This document shows positions 52,714 through 61,628 of a stretch of 64,000 nucleotides of DNA, piece by piece (positions within the stretch are counted from its first letter, which is position 1; each line of letters begins with the position of its first letter). This DNA is from Saccharothrix sp. Its GTDB lineage: Bacteria; Actinomycetota; Actinomycetes; Mycobacteriales; Pseudonocardiaceae. The notes under the pieces were generated by a model, which was given only the letters and a program-made list of their open reading frames with translations, had not been told where the DNA came from and made no database searches. The stretch spans positions 171,648 to 235,647 of the forward strand of contig NZ_JAPSLK010000007.1 of NCBI RefSeq assembly GCF_031180885.1, in the 5' to 3' direction. A program made the translations under genes and the position numbers.

Positions 52714-53801
52714 GTTGTTACACGGCGAACCTGTTGGCGTATCTGGATTCCTGTGACGACACGGCGTTGGACCGGTTCGCGGAGTCCGTTCAGCTCGCGG
52801 TGCGGGTGGACGAGCCGGCGTTCTCGCACCACCGGACGCCGTTGGACGTGCTGCCCGATGGGACCGAGCTGCGGTACGCGAGTGCTTCCTCCGCTGAGGA
52901 GGCCGTTCGGGAGTTGGACGCGGAACTGGCCGCGCACGGACGGGTGATCGTGGTGACGGACAACGCGCGGTTGCCGTGGTCGCCGTCGTACGGGACGGAC
53001 GCGACCGCGCCGCACTGGTTGCTCGTGGACGGCCGTGTCGGTGAGTCGTGGCACGTGGTCGACCACTTCGGCGGGTTGTTGCCGACCGGGGAGCAGCAGC
53101 CGTTCGAGGGGGTGCTGGGCACGGACGCGTTGACGTACGCGATGGGTGGGCCGGAGCGGTTGTCGGCGATGCAGGTTCGGCGGAACGCGCTGGTGTTCGG
53201 TCACCCGGTCGAGGTGCCCGCGGGTGGGTGGCGGTGGCTGCGGCGGGTGGCCTCCGGCCCCCGTCTGCATTCTCCCACAGGGGTACGACAGCGCTCCGCC
53301 CACGCCGGAGCGGGGAACGGCGGGGCTCCCACAGGGGTACGACCGGACGCCCCCCACGCCGGAGCGGGCAACGGCGGATCTCCCACGGGCGTACGACAGG
53401 GCGGCGCGCACGCCGGTCCGGCGAACGGCGGGTCTCCCACGGAGGTAGGACAGGGCGCCGCCCACGCCGGTCCGGGGAACGGCGGGCGGTGGCTGGTGGG
53501 GGCGGCGGAGGTGGTGCCGTTCCTGGCGGAGTGGTTCGTCCGGGATCCGAGTGGGGCCGCCGAGGTGTTGGACGACCTGTGGACCGCGTCCGGGCACCAC
53601 GTGCTCCGTTACCGGCGGGCCGGGGACGAGGCGGCGGCCGACGCCTGGCGCCAGCTGCCCGGGGCGTTGCGGTTCGCGGTGGATTCGGCGCGGCGGGGAC
53701 GGCCCCGGGAATCGTTGGTACAGCTCACGTTTCGCAACCTCCTGCACATCGAGAGCGGTCAGGACGGGGTCCTGCCGTCACGGGGAAGGACAGCACGATG
53801 A
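52698..53801 (+). CDS. BtrH-like papain-fold acyltransferase with inserted tandem repeats
   Basis: GTG at 52698, inside the PPTase 3' end; 367 residues. The papain-like triad is plausible as Cys7 (GLSCYTANLLAYL), His106 (APHWLLVDG) and Asp122 (HVVDHFGG), as in BtrH-type N-terminal domains. At residues 193-264 the conserved fold is interrupted by four 18-residue repeats of the form PTGVRQxxAHAGxGNGGS, encoded by 54-bp tandem units, preceded by a diverged copy of the dispersed repeat (53248-53291). The rest resumes with RWLVGAAEVVPFLAEW. Its stop overlaps the next ATG. Likely role: thioester-to-amine transfer from a carrier protein, paired with or distinct from the homologue at 45894. Confidence 0.65.
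   Translation: MFTGLSCYTANLLAYLDSCDDTALDRFAESVQLAVRVDEPAFSHHRTPLDVLPDGTELRYASASSAEEAVRELDAELAAHGRVIVVTDNARLPWSPSYGTDATAPHWLLVDGRVGESWHVVDHFGGLLPTGEQQPFEGVLGTDALTYAMGGPERLSAMQVRRNALVFGHPVEVPAGGWRWLRRVASGPRLHSPTGVRQRSAHAGAGNGGAPTGVRPDAPHAGAGNGGSPTGVRQGGAHAGPANGGSPTEVGQGAAHAGPGNGGRWLVGAAEVVPFLAEWFVRDPSGAAEVLDDLWTASGHHVLRYRRAGDEAAADAWRQLPGALRFAVDSARRGRPRESLVQLTFRNLLHIESGQDGVLPSRGRTAR
53248..53291 (+). repeat. Dispersed repeat, diverged copy B, in coding sequence
   Basis: The first 17 bases include GGCCTCCGGCCCCCG, identical to copy A (27768-27814). The rest (GCATTCTCCCAC...GTACGACAG) follows the same outline with substitutions. It reads in frame through the BtrH-like gene and leads straight into the 54-bp tandem repeats, whose units begin with the same TCTCCCAC..GTACGACAG phrase. 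Confidence 0.6.
53274..53489 (+). repeat. Four 54-bp in-frame tandem repeats
   Basis: Units start at 53274, 53328, 53382 and 53436. Each encodes 18 residues of the type PTGVRQGGAHAGPANGGS, with more conserved ends than middles. The length is a multiple of three and no stops occur, so the reading frame is preserved. Confidence 0.9.
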
Positions 53802-55354
53802 CATCCCTCTACGCGCGGTTCCGGAGCGCCGCCCAGGCCAACCCCGACCGGATGGCCCTGGAGGTCAACGGGGTGGAGATGACGTACGCCGGTCTTCAAG
53901 CCGCGGCCGAGTGGATGTCGGCGCGCATGGTCGAGGCGTTGGGTGGCGCGTCGCCGACGAAGGTCGGGTTGCTCACCTCGCGGTGCGCGGTCAGCTACGT
54001 CGCCTACCTGGCGGCGCTGCGGCTGGGCGCGACCGCGGTGCCGTTGAACCCGGCCGCGCCGGCGCTGCGCAACCTCACCATCACCGAGGACGCGGGGCTG
54101 GAGCTGACCGTCGTGGACGACACGTCGGGCGCGGACGTGGGCGAGTACCGGCAGAAGACGCCCGGCGAGGTGCTGGACCTGACCGGCGACCGGTGGCGGC
54201 CCATGCTCGACCCGAGCGGACCCGTGCCGCCGGAGGCCGAGCGCCGGCCGGACGACGTGGCGTACCTGATCTTCACCAGCGGCACGACCGGCAAGCCCAA
54301 GGGCGTACAGGTCACGCACGACTGCATGGACTCGTTCCTGGACGAGATCATCCCCCGGTTCGGCTTCGGGCCAGGAGCGCGGGTGTCGCAGACGTTCGAG
54401 ATGTCCTTCGACGGGTCGGTGATCGAGATCTTCGGCGCGCTGGCGTCCGGGTCCACGCTGTGCGTGGCCCAGCACAGCGACGTGTTCACGCCGGTGAAGT
54501 TCGTCAACGAGAAGCAGCTGACCCACTGGCTGTCGGTGCCGTCGCTGATCTCGTTCGCCAAGCGCTTGCGCGCCCTGGCGCCGGGGTCGATGCCGACGTT
54601 GCGCAGCAGCCAGTTCGGCGGCGAGGGGCTGACGTTCGAGCAGGCCGAGGCGTGGTCGGCGGCGGCCCCGAACTCCAAGGTGCAGAACTGCTACGGGCCT
54701 TCGGAGGCCACGGTCATCGTCACCGGGTACGTGGTGCCGCGCGACCGCGCCGACTGGCCGGAGGTGTCCAACCGCTACATCCCGCTGGGGCACCCGTTCC
54801 CCAACGTCGAGTGGGTGCTGCTGGACGAGGACCTGCGCGCCTCCGACGACGGCGAGCTGTGCCTGCGCGGCCGGCAGCGGTTCCCCGGCTACCTGGACCC
54901 GGGCGAGAACGTGGGCCGGTTCGTGCGGTTCGAGGACGGCGAGGGGACGCTGTACGACGGGTCGGAACCCCTGACGCCCCAGCACTACTACCGGACCGGT
55001 GACCGGTGCCGCATCGAGCACGGCGAACTGGTGCTGCTGGGCCGCATCGACGAGCAGGTGAAGATCCGCGGCAACCGGGTGGAGCTGGGCGAGATCGAGT
55101 CGGCGCTGCGCAAGCACCCGGCGGTGGTGGAGGTCGTGGTGATCACGGTGACCGCCGCGGACGGCGAGGTCGACCTGCACGCGCTCTACACCGGGGCGGA
55201 GGTGCCGGCGGCGGAGTTCGCCGAGCTGCTGGGCGGTCTCCCCCGCTACATGCACCCGCGCGGCTTCCACCGCCGGGAATCCATCCCGTTGACCACGGTC
55301 GGGAAGGTGGACCGCAAGAAGCTGACCGCGCAGTTCGCGGCCGGCGGTGAGTGA
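53798..55354 (+). CDS. Stand-alone amino acid adenylation enzyme 1
   Basis: ATG at 53798 (ATGA overlap, GGGGAAGGA ribosome site); 518 residues. A-domain motifs: LIFTSGTTGKPKGVQVTH (A3), FEMSFDGSVIEIF (A4), NCYGPSEATVIV (A5), YYRTGDRC (A7), DEQVKIRGNRVELGEIE (A8) and VGKVDRKKL (A10). Pocket residues read as D,G,I,S,Q,G,C,V,I, which I cannot assign. It is a clear paralogue of the enzyme encoded at 57839 but with a different pocket, so the two should activate different acids. There is no carrier domain, so it must load a carrier in trans. Confidence 0.9.
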   Translation: MTSLYARFRSAAQANPDRMALEVNGVEMTYAGLQAAAEWMSARMVEALGGASPTKVGLLTSRCAVSYVAYLAALRLGATAVPLNPAAPALRNLTITEDAGLELTVVDDTSGADVGEYRQKTPGEVLDLTGDRWRPMLDPSGPVPPEAERRPDDVAYLIFTSGTTGKPKGVQVTHDCMDSFLDEIIPRFGFGPGARVSQTFEMSFDGSVIEIFGALASGSTLCVAQHSDVFTPVKFVNEKQLTHWLSVPSLISFAKRLRALAPGSMPTLRSSQFGGEGLTFEQAEAWSAAAPNSKVQNCYGPSEATVIVTGYVVPRDRADWPEVSNRYIPLGHPFPNVEWVLLDEDLRASDDGELCLRGRQRFPGYLDPGENVGRFVRFEDGEGTLYDGSEPLTPQHYYRTGDRCRIEHGELVLLGRIDEQVKIRGNRVELGEIESALRKHPAVVEVVVITVTAADGEVDLHALYTGAEVPAAEFAELLGGLPRYMHPRGFHRRESIPLTTVGKVDRKKLTAQFAAGGE

Positions 55355-57842
55355 GGCGAGGGCCACCGCGGCGCAGGAGGCGCTGTGGTGGGTGCACCAG
55401 CGGGCGGTGCGCAAGTCCGTCTACCACATCACGTGGCGGATGGGCTGCGCCTCCCCACCAGACCTCGCCGCGTTGCGCACCGCGTGGCAGGCAGTGGTCA
55501 ACCGCCACGACGCCCTCCGCATGGCCCTCACTTCGGAGGACGGCAAGGTTCAGGCCGTCGTAACCGATGAGGTGATCGCCCCCGCCCGCTCGGTATCCGT
55601 GGACACCTCCGCCCCGCCGTCCCCACTACTGGCCCGCATCGCCGAGGAAATCCACGACGAGCCCATGCCCTTGGACTCCCCACCCCTGGCCCGCCTGGTG
55701 CATGTACGCGTAGGCGACGAACACGAACTCCTCCTCACCGCCCATCACTCCATTGTGGACGGTTGGGCCATCCGCCTGGTCCTCGACGACCTCTCCACCG
55801 CCTACGAGGCGGCGGGTGAGCAGCCCACCTTCCCGGACGCGCCTTCATTCGCCCAATACGCCGCCGACCAGCACGCGGCCGGCGAGAAGGGCAAGTGGCA
55901 GAAGTCGATCGAGTACTGGCAGAAGGCCCTGGACGGTGCCTCAGCCGTCACCGTCGCCCCCGACCGCCCCGTGCGTGCCAAACCAGGCGGATCCGGCACG
56001 ACACTTCGCTACGAGATCAGCCCAGAAGCCGTCCAGGGCCTGGCCATACACGCCAAGACAGCCGGAACAACGTCCTTCGCCGTGGTCCTGGGCGCGTTGC
56101 AAGCAGTCCTGGCACGCGGCGGCGCCGGCGGTGACGTCACGGTCGCCACTCCAGCCGCCAACCGCATGACCGCGCGCGAGCAGAAACTGGTCGGCTACCT
56201 GACCAACCTGGTAGTAGCCCGCGCCCACATCACCGACGACGACACCATCGAGGACATCACCGGACGCGCCCGCGACTCCCTCTGGCAACTGCTCTCCCAC
56301 CAATCCACCCCCTACCCCAAGGTCTTCGCCGACCTCCCGGAGCCCACCAAGGCGGCCTTGGGCGACATCCCCCCGGTGGTCCTGACCTACCTGGGCCCCC
56401 TCTCCTCCGGCCTACAGCTGGGCGACATCCCCCTGACCCTCCACCGCAGCCCCAACCGCGCCGCTAGAGCCGACTTCACCATCGGCTACTGGGACAGCGA
56501 CGACGGCGTAGTCGTAGAGGTCGAATACAGCGAAGACCGCTACGACCGCTCCACCACCCTGCGCCTCCTCCACGACCTGGACACCGTCCTGGCCACACCC
56601 CCCGACCACCCCATCCGCTCACTCCCCTTACGCACCATGACAGTCGAGGCCAACGTCCCCGAGCCCAAGCCCACCGGCGCCGGAACCACCGCCGCTACAG
56701 CCGCAAGGGCCGCAGCCGCCGGGACCGCAGCCGCCGGGACCGCCGGCGCCGGGACCGCAGCCGCCGGGACCGCCGGGACCGGGACCGCCGGGACCGGGAC
56801 CGCAGCCGCCGGGACCGCCGGCGCCGAAATTGTCGGTGGCTCGTGGGACAATGGAAGCGGGGGCCGGAGGCCGCACCCGCCCACCGACCAGCCCCTTGAT
56901 CCATCCCTCGACCCCGCCGTCGACCCCGTCATCGACCCCGCCGTCGCGCGCGCCTGGGAACAGGTCCTCGGCCACCCGCCCACCGACCCCGACCAGGACT
57001 TCTTCGCCGCCGGCGGCAGCTCCCTCACCGTCCTCCACCTGGCCTCGGCCATCGAAGCCGCCACCGGCACCCGCCTCGACCTGGTCACCTGGCTGGCCGA
57101 CCCCACCCCCCGCCGCATCGACCACAACCCCACCACCCCAACCCCCACCACCCTCGTAGTCCTCCGCGACGCCCCGGGCCCACACCTCCACCTCATCCAC
57201 GGCGCCGGCGGCTCCCCCCAGGACTTCCGCGACCTGGTCGACGCCCTCCCCGACTGGAAGATCACCGCCTCCCAGGACCGCACCACCCACACCACCGTCC
57301 CCGACCTCGCCGCCGCCTACCAAAAAGACCTGGCCGAAACCCCCGACGTCATCGCCGGCTGGTCCTTCGGCGGCCTCGTAGCCCACGAACTGGCCCACCA
57401 AGACACCGCCCTCCTCCTCATCGACACCCCACCCCCGACCGGCCACCCGGACGAACCCACCCCACAGGACTTCGCCGCCATGGTCACCGACCACCCGGCC
57501 CCGAACTCCGACGACGACACCCTCGCCGTCCGCGCCCTCGCCGCCTGCCTAGTGGTGACCGGCGAAGAGATCCCCGCCTGGGCGTTGGTCGAACGCTGGC
57601 ACGCCTACCGCCGCCACGCCCGAGCCGGCGCCGCCCACGTCTCCACCAAGAAGATCCACACCGCCGCCGCGCTCATCGCCGCCGACATCACCGACGACGA
57701 CATCGACCACTGGCGCACCAGGCTCCCCGACAACGCCAAGGTCCTCCGCGTGGACACCGACCACTGGGGCGTGATCAAAGCCCCCGCCGCCCAACAAGTC
57801 GCCGACGCCGTCCGCAGCCTCGTCCACCGGGAGACCGCATGA
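55347..57842 (+). CDS. NRPS-like protein C-PCP-TE without adenylation domain
   Basis: GTG at 55347 overlaps the previous gene by 8 bp; 831 residues. The condensation domain (1-430) has HHSIVDG at 133-139. A low-complexity linker (about 445-520) is made of AAAGTAGTG-type repeats and ends with the translated dispersed repeat (EIVGGSWDNGSGGRRP). The carrier domain (about 530-600) has FFAAGGSSLTVL with Ser559. The thioesterase (about 610-831) has GWSFGGLVAHELA with Ser673 and a late His in DTDHWGVIKAP. Because it lacks its own A domain it must be loaded in trans, most likely by the free enzymes encoded at 53798 and 57839 on either side. It is the probable final condensation and release step. Confidence 0.92.
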   Translation: MSEARATAAQEALWWVHQRAVRKSVYHITWRMGCASPPDLAALRTAWQAVVNRHDALRMALTSEDGKVQAVVTDEVIAPARSVSVDTSAPPSPLLARIAEEIHDEPMPLDSPPLARLVHVRVGDEHELLLTAHHSIVDGWAIRLVLDDLSTAYEAAGEQPTFPDAPSFAQYAADQHAAGEKGKWQKSIEYWQKALDGASAVTVAPDRPVRAKPGGSGTTLRYEISPEAVQGLAIHAKTAGTTSFAVVLGALQAVLARGGAGGDVTVATPAANRMTAREQKLVGYLTNLVVARAHITDDDTIEDITGRARDSLWQLLSHQSTPYPKVFADLPEPTKAALGDIPPVVLTYLGPLSSGLQLGDIPLTLHRSPNRAARADFTIGYWDSDDGVVVEVEYSEDRYDRSTTLRLLHDLDTVLATPPDHPIRSLPLRTMTVEANVPEPKPTGAGTTAATAARAAAAGTAAAGTAGAGTAAAGTAGTGTAGTGTAAAGTAGAEIVGGSWDNGSGGRRPHPPTDQPLDPSLDPAVDPVIDPAVARAWEQVLGHPPTDPDQDFFAAGGSSLTVLHLASAIEAATGTRLDLVTWLADPTPRRIDHNPTTPTPTTLVVLRDAPGPHLHLIHGAGGSPQDFRDLVDALPDWKITASQDRTTHTTVPDLAAAYQKDLAETPDVIAGWSFGGLVAHELAHQDTALLLIDTPPPTGHPDEPTPQDFAAMVTDHPAPNSDDDTLAVRALAACLVVTGEEIPAWALVERWHAYRRHARAGAAHVSTKKIHTAAALIAADITDDDIDHWRTRLPDNAKVLRVDTDHWGVIKAPAAQQVADAVRSLVHRETA
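56690..56825 (+). repeat. Low-complexity 15-bp-type repeats in the C-PCP linker
   Basis: Iterations of GCAGCCGCCGGGACC and GCCGGGACCGGGACC encode Ala/Gly/Thr between condensation and carrier domains. Copy number is prone to slippage. It ends directly at the dispersed repeat copy C. Confidence 0.75.
56828..56874 (+). repeat. Dispersed 47-bp palindromic repeat, copy C, in frame
   Basis: Identical to the reverse complement of 27768-27814 except for three adjacent bases (GGC for ACG). It is translated within the linker of the C-PCP-TE protein as IVGGSWDNGSGGRRP. The ATTGTC/GACAAT arms (56829-56834, 56847-56852) can form a hairpin. Confidence 0.85.
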
Positions 57843-59362
57843 CGACCCTGTTCGCCCGCATCGCCGAGACCGCGCGCCGCCACCCCGACCGGACCGCCCT
57901 GGAGGTCGGCGACGACGTCCTGTCCTACCGCGACCTGCTCGACCTGGCCGAAAGAACCGCCGCCCTCCTCGCCCGGCACGGCACCCCGCGCGCGGTCGGC
58001 CTGCTCGCCGCGCGCAGCCTCCCCGCCTACGCCGGCTACCTGGGCGCACTCCGGCTGGGCGCGGCGGTCGTGCCGCTCAACCCGGCGTTCCCGGTGGCGC
58101 GCAACAAGGTCATGTGCGAACAGACCGGCGTGGACGTCGTCGTGGTCGACGACCGGGGCGCGGAGACCGCACAAGCCATGACCACACCGATCGTCGACCT
58201 GAACGACCTCCCCCCGCCCCACCGCGGCCCGATCCCGGACGACCCCGACGACGTGGCCTACGTCCTGTTCACCTCCGGCTCCACCGGAACCCCCAAAGGC
58301 GTCCCGATCAAGCACCGCAACCTGGCCACCTACCTCCCCTTCTGCGCCGCCCGCTACGAGATCGGCCCCGGCGCGCGCGTGTCGCAGACGTCGGACCTGA
58401 CCTTCGACATCTCCGTGTTCGACCTGTTCGTGTCGTGGACCTCGGGCGCGACCGTCGTCGTGCCGCAGGCCGACGAACTCCTGGTCCCGGTGCGGTTCGT
58501 GGCCGGCCGAAGCATCACCCACTGGTTCTCCGTCCCGTCCGTGATCTCCATCGCCCGCCGGCTGCGAGCCTTGCGCCCCGACGTGATGCCCGGTCTCCGG
58601 TACAGCATCTTCGGCGGCGAGCGACTCACCCACGAGCAGGCACGGGCCTGGGCGACCGCCGCGCCGAACAGCACGATCTTCAACGTCTACGGCCCGACCG
58701 AAACCACCATCACCGTCACCGACTACCGCCTGCCCGCCGACCCCGACCAGTGGCCGCAGACGTCCAACGGCACCCTGCCCATCGGGCACGTCTACCCGCA
58801 CGTGGAAACGTGCGTGCTCGGCGAAGACGACAAGCCCGCGCCGGAGGGCGAGCTGTGCGTGCGCGGCGAGCAGCGGTTCGACGGGTACCTGGACCCGGCG
58901 GCCGACGCGGGCCGGTTCGTCACCACGGACGGGCCGCGCTGGTACCGCACGGGCGACCGGGTCCGCGAGGAGAACGGCCTGCTGGTGCACGTGGGCCGGG
59001 TGGACCACCAGGTGAAGATCAGCGGGTACCGGGTGGAGCTGGGCGAGGTCGAGGGCGTGTTGCGCGGCCACGACGGGGTCCACGACGCGGTGGTGGTCGC
59101 GGTGCCCGGCGACGGCGGGGACCTGGTGCTGCACGCCTGCTACACCGGCGCGCCCGGCCTGGACCGCGAGCTGGCGGAGACCGCGGGCCGGCGGCTGCCG
59201 GTGTACATGCTGCCCTTCGCCTACCGCCACTTCGACGCGTTCCCGGTCAACGCCAACGGCAAGGTGGACCGGCTGCGGCTGGCGCAGGAGGTCGCGCCTC
59301 CACCGAAAGTGGAGACACCCTCGTCTTCCGGTGTGGTCGGACGGGACGCCGTCTCCCCTTAG
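57839..59362 (+). CDS. Stand-alone amino acid adenylation enzyme 2
   Basis: ATG at 57839 (ATGA overlap); 507 residues. Motifs: VLFTSGSTGTPKGVPIKH (A3), LTFDISVFDLF (A4), NVYGPTETTITVT (A5), WYRTGDRV (A7), DHQVKISGYRVELGEVE (A8) and NGKVDRLRL (A10). Pocket read as D,I,F,S,I,G,V,I,T, different from its paralogue encoded at 53798 and not assignable from memory. The arrangement A-(C-PCP-TE)-A suggests that the two enzymes feed the middle protein. It is the last gene of the operon; the SARP gene begins right after its TAG. Confidence 0.9.
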   Translation: MTTLFARIAETARRHPDRTALEVGDDVLSYRDLLDLAERTAALLARHGTPRAVGLLAARSLPAYAGYLGALRLGAAVVPLNPAFPVARNKVMCEQTGVDVVVVDDRGAETAQAMTTPIVDLNDLPPPHRGPIPDDPDDVAYVLFTSGSTGTPKGVPIKHRNLATYLPFCAARYEIGPGARVSQTSDLTFDISVFDLFVSWTSGATVVVPQADELLVPVRFVAGRSITHWFSVPSVISIARRLRALRPDVMPGLRYSIFGGERLTHEQARAWATAAPNSTIFNVYGPTETTITVTDYRLPADPDQWPQTSNGTLPIGHVYPHVETCVLGEDDKPAPEGELCVRGEQRFDGYLDPAADAGRFVTTDGPRWYRTGDRVREENGLLVHVGRVDHQVKISGYRVELGEVEGVLRGHDGVHDAVVVAVPGDGGDLVLHACYTGAPGLDRELAETAGRRLPVYMLPFAYRHFDAFPVNANGKVDRLRLAQEVAPPPKVETPSSSGVVGRDAVSP

Positions 59363-61456
59363 GTGGAGCCGTTCCCCGACGATTGTCCGGGTGTTTCGGG
59401 GAATGGCGTTGTGCGATTGTTGACCTCCTTCGTCCCGCGACGATTCGACTGGGGAGGGTCGTTGGCGACTTCGGCGTTCGGCGGAACCCGGTTCCGGTTG
59501 TTGGGGCCGGTGGAGTTCTCCTCCGGTAACGGGTGGCGGTCGATCGGGTCGACCAAGCAGCGCACGCTGCTGGCGATCCTGCTGCTGCACGCCAACCGCG
59601 TCGTGCCGGTGGCCCAGCTGCACGCCGAGCTGTGGGGCGACCGGCCGTACGCGCGGGTGAAGAACCTGCTGGCGGGCTGCGTGTGGCGGTTGCGCGCGGC
59701 GTTGGGCGACGACGCCGGGCGGGCGCTGGTGACCCGGCCGGGCGGCTACCAGCTCACCGTGCCGCCCGACGCGCTGGACCTGCTGGAGTACCAGCGCCTG
59801 GTGGACCTGGGCCGGGTGCGGCGGGCCGCGGACGACCTGCCGGGCGCGTTGGAGGCGTTCAGCGCGGCGGTGGAATTGTGGCGCGGCGAACCGCTGGCGG
59901 ACGTTTCGTTCACCCAGTCGGTCATGGCCGAGCGGGCGCGATTGGAGGAATCCCGGCTCACCGTGGAGGAAATGCGGTTGGGCCTGCGGATCGAATTGGG
60001 CGAGCCGGACGAGGTGCTGCCGGAGCTGAAGCTGATCATCTCCCAGCACCCGCTGCGGGAGCGGCTGCACGAGCACCTGATGGTGGCGCTGTACCGGTCG
60101 GGGCAGCAGGCGGACGCGCTGGGCGCGTACCGGGACCTGCGCCGGCTGCTGATCGACGAGTTGGGCGTGGAGCCGAGCAAACCGCTGCGGGACTTGCAGG
60201 CCCGCATCCTGGCCGAGGACGTGGGCCTGCGCACCGCTCCCCCGGCCCGGCCCGCGCCGGACCTGCTGCCCGCGTGCGACCCGGTGTTCCACGGGCGGGA
60301 GGCCGAGGTGGCGCGGGTGGCGGCGGCGCTGGCGGACGGCGCGGTGTGCGCGGTGCACGGCATGGCGGGGGTGGGCAAGAGCGCGGTGGCGCTGCGGGCG
60401 GCGCACGCGGTGGCGGACCGGTTCCCCGACGGCCGGGTGCACCTGGACCTGCGCGGCTCCACCGACGACCCGCTGGACCCGGCGGTGGTGTTGACGAGGC
60501 TGCTGGACGCGTTCGGGGTGAAGTTCGACGGGCCTCCGCTCGACGTCGGGCGGTTGGCGCCGCACTGGGCGGCGGTGGTGGCGGATCGGCGGGTGCTGCT
60601 GGTGCTGGACGACGTGCGCGACCCGGACCAGGTGAAACCGTTGCTGGCACCGGGTTGTGCGGCCGTGCTGACCGGGAGGGCGGCCGTGGGCGCGGCGGAC
60701 GGGCACCGGCAGTTGCGGCTGGGTCGGCTGCCGGTCGCGGCGGCGGTGGGGCTGCTGCGGCGGGTGGTCGGCGAGCAGCGGGTGGACGCCGAGCCCGCGC
60801 GGGCGGCGGAGGTCGTGGCGTGGTGCGAGTGCCTGCCGCCGATGGTGCGGGTGGCCGGGGGCAAGCTCGCCGCGCGTCCGGAGTGGACGGTCGCGGACCT
60901 GGCGGACCGGCTCGCCGACCCGGGTCAGCGGCTGGAGGTGCTGACCGGGGTGGGTGACCTGCTCGGGTCGTGCGTGCGGCGGCTGCGCGCCGACGGCGAC
61001 CGGACGGCGGTGACCGCGCTGACCCTGTTGGCGGCATTGGACCTGCCGGTGGTGACCGCGGCGACGATCGCGGCGCTGCTGGACACCGCCGAGGGACCGG
61101 CCCGGTGCGCGGCCGAGCGGCTGGTGGACGCCGGGCTGCTGGAACCGTTGCCGCACAACCGGTACCGGGTCGCGGCGCTGGTCCGGTTGCACGGCGCGGG
61201 CGCGGACCCGGACGTCGACCCGGTGGCGGCGGTGCAGCGGGTCGTGGACCGGTACCGGGAGCAGGTGCGGGAGCTGACGACCCGGCGGTCCGGCGGGCTG
61301 TCGTGGTACCGCGAGCACCGGGGCACGTTGAGCGCGCTCGCCCGCCGGGATCGCACGGACACCCTGCCGGCGGCGGTGGACCGGTTGCGCTGGACGTTCA
61401 CCCCACCGGGTCGACGAGGTCACCCTGCCGTGCCGTCACAACCGCCGTACAGGTGA
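59363..61456 (+). CDS. Cluster-situated SARP regulator (winged helix-BTAD-NB-ARC)
   Basis: The longest frame starts at GTG 59363, directly after the preceding stop. GTG 59411 or TTG 59462 would start nearer the usual FRLLGPVEF opening, so the exact start is open. The OmpR-like DNA-binding domain and BTAD (AVELWRGEPLADVSF, LMVALYRSGQQADAL) occupy the first 280 or so residues. An NB-ARC ATPase follows with GMAGVGKS at about 333-340 and VLLVLDD. It ends at 697 residues, with a winged-helix remnant but no TPR block. By position it is the pathway-specific activator of the operon 38931-59362, and the heptamer repeats at 38815-38854 are its expected site. Confidence 0.87.
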   Translation: MEPFPDDCPGVSGNGVVRLLTSFVPRRFDWGGSLATSAFGGTRFRLLGPVEFSSGNGWRSIGSTKQRTLLAILLLHANRVVPVAQLHAELWGDRPYARVKNLLAGCVWRLRAALGDDAGRALVTRPGGYQLTVPPDALDLLEYQRLVDLGRVRRAADDLPGALEAFSAAVELWRGEPLADVSFTQSVMAERARLEESRLTVEEMRLGLRIELGEPDEVLPELKLIISQHPLRERLHEHLMVALYRSGQQADALGAYRDLRRLLIDELGVEPSKPLRDLQARILAEDVGLRTAPPARPAPDLLPACDPVFHGREAEVARVAAALADGAVCAVHGMAGVGKSAVALRAAHAVADRFPDGRVHLDLRGSTDDPLDPAVVLTRLLDAFGVKFDGPPLDVGRLAPHWAAVVADRRVLLVLDDVRDPDQVKPLLAPGCAAVLTGRAAVGAADGHRQLRLGRLPVAAAVGLLRRVVGEQRVDAEPARAAEVVAWCECLPPMVRVAGGKLAARPEWTVADLADRLADPGQRLEVLTGVGDLLGSCVRRLRADGDRTAVTALTLLAALDLPVVTAATIAALLDTAEGPARCAAERLVDAGLLEPLPHNRYRVAALVRLHGAGADPDVDPVAAVQRVVDRYREQVRELTTRRSGGLSWYREHRGTLSALARRDRTDTLPAAVDRLRWTFTPPGRRGHPAVPSQPPYR

Positions 61457-61628
61457 GTCGCCGGTCACAGCGCGCTACCCGGCTCGTCCTGGTCGGCGGG
61501 ACCCCGAAGCCGGGAGTACCCCCGTTGGCCGCCATTCCGGGCCGCGCGGGTGCCGCTCCCACGATCCGGGAGGCATCATCGGGCCCTGCCCACCTGGGGA
61601 GACCGGTACGCGCGTTGGGGGCGAGTGG

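Noticed and set aside
53274..53489. Possible CRISPR or minisatellite outside genes
   Set aside because: Units are exactly 54 bp, contiguous and in frame with the BtrH-like coding sequence, so they are coding repeats.
57605..61423. A 1272-codon minus-strand open frame opposite the adenylation enzyme and SARP genes
   Set aside because: The sense strand has complete A-domain and SARP motifs; the antisense product is Arg/His/Gln/Pro-rich and featureless.
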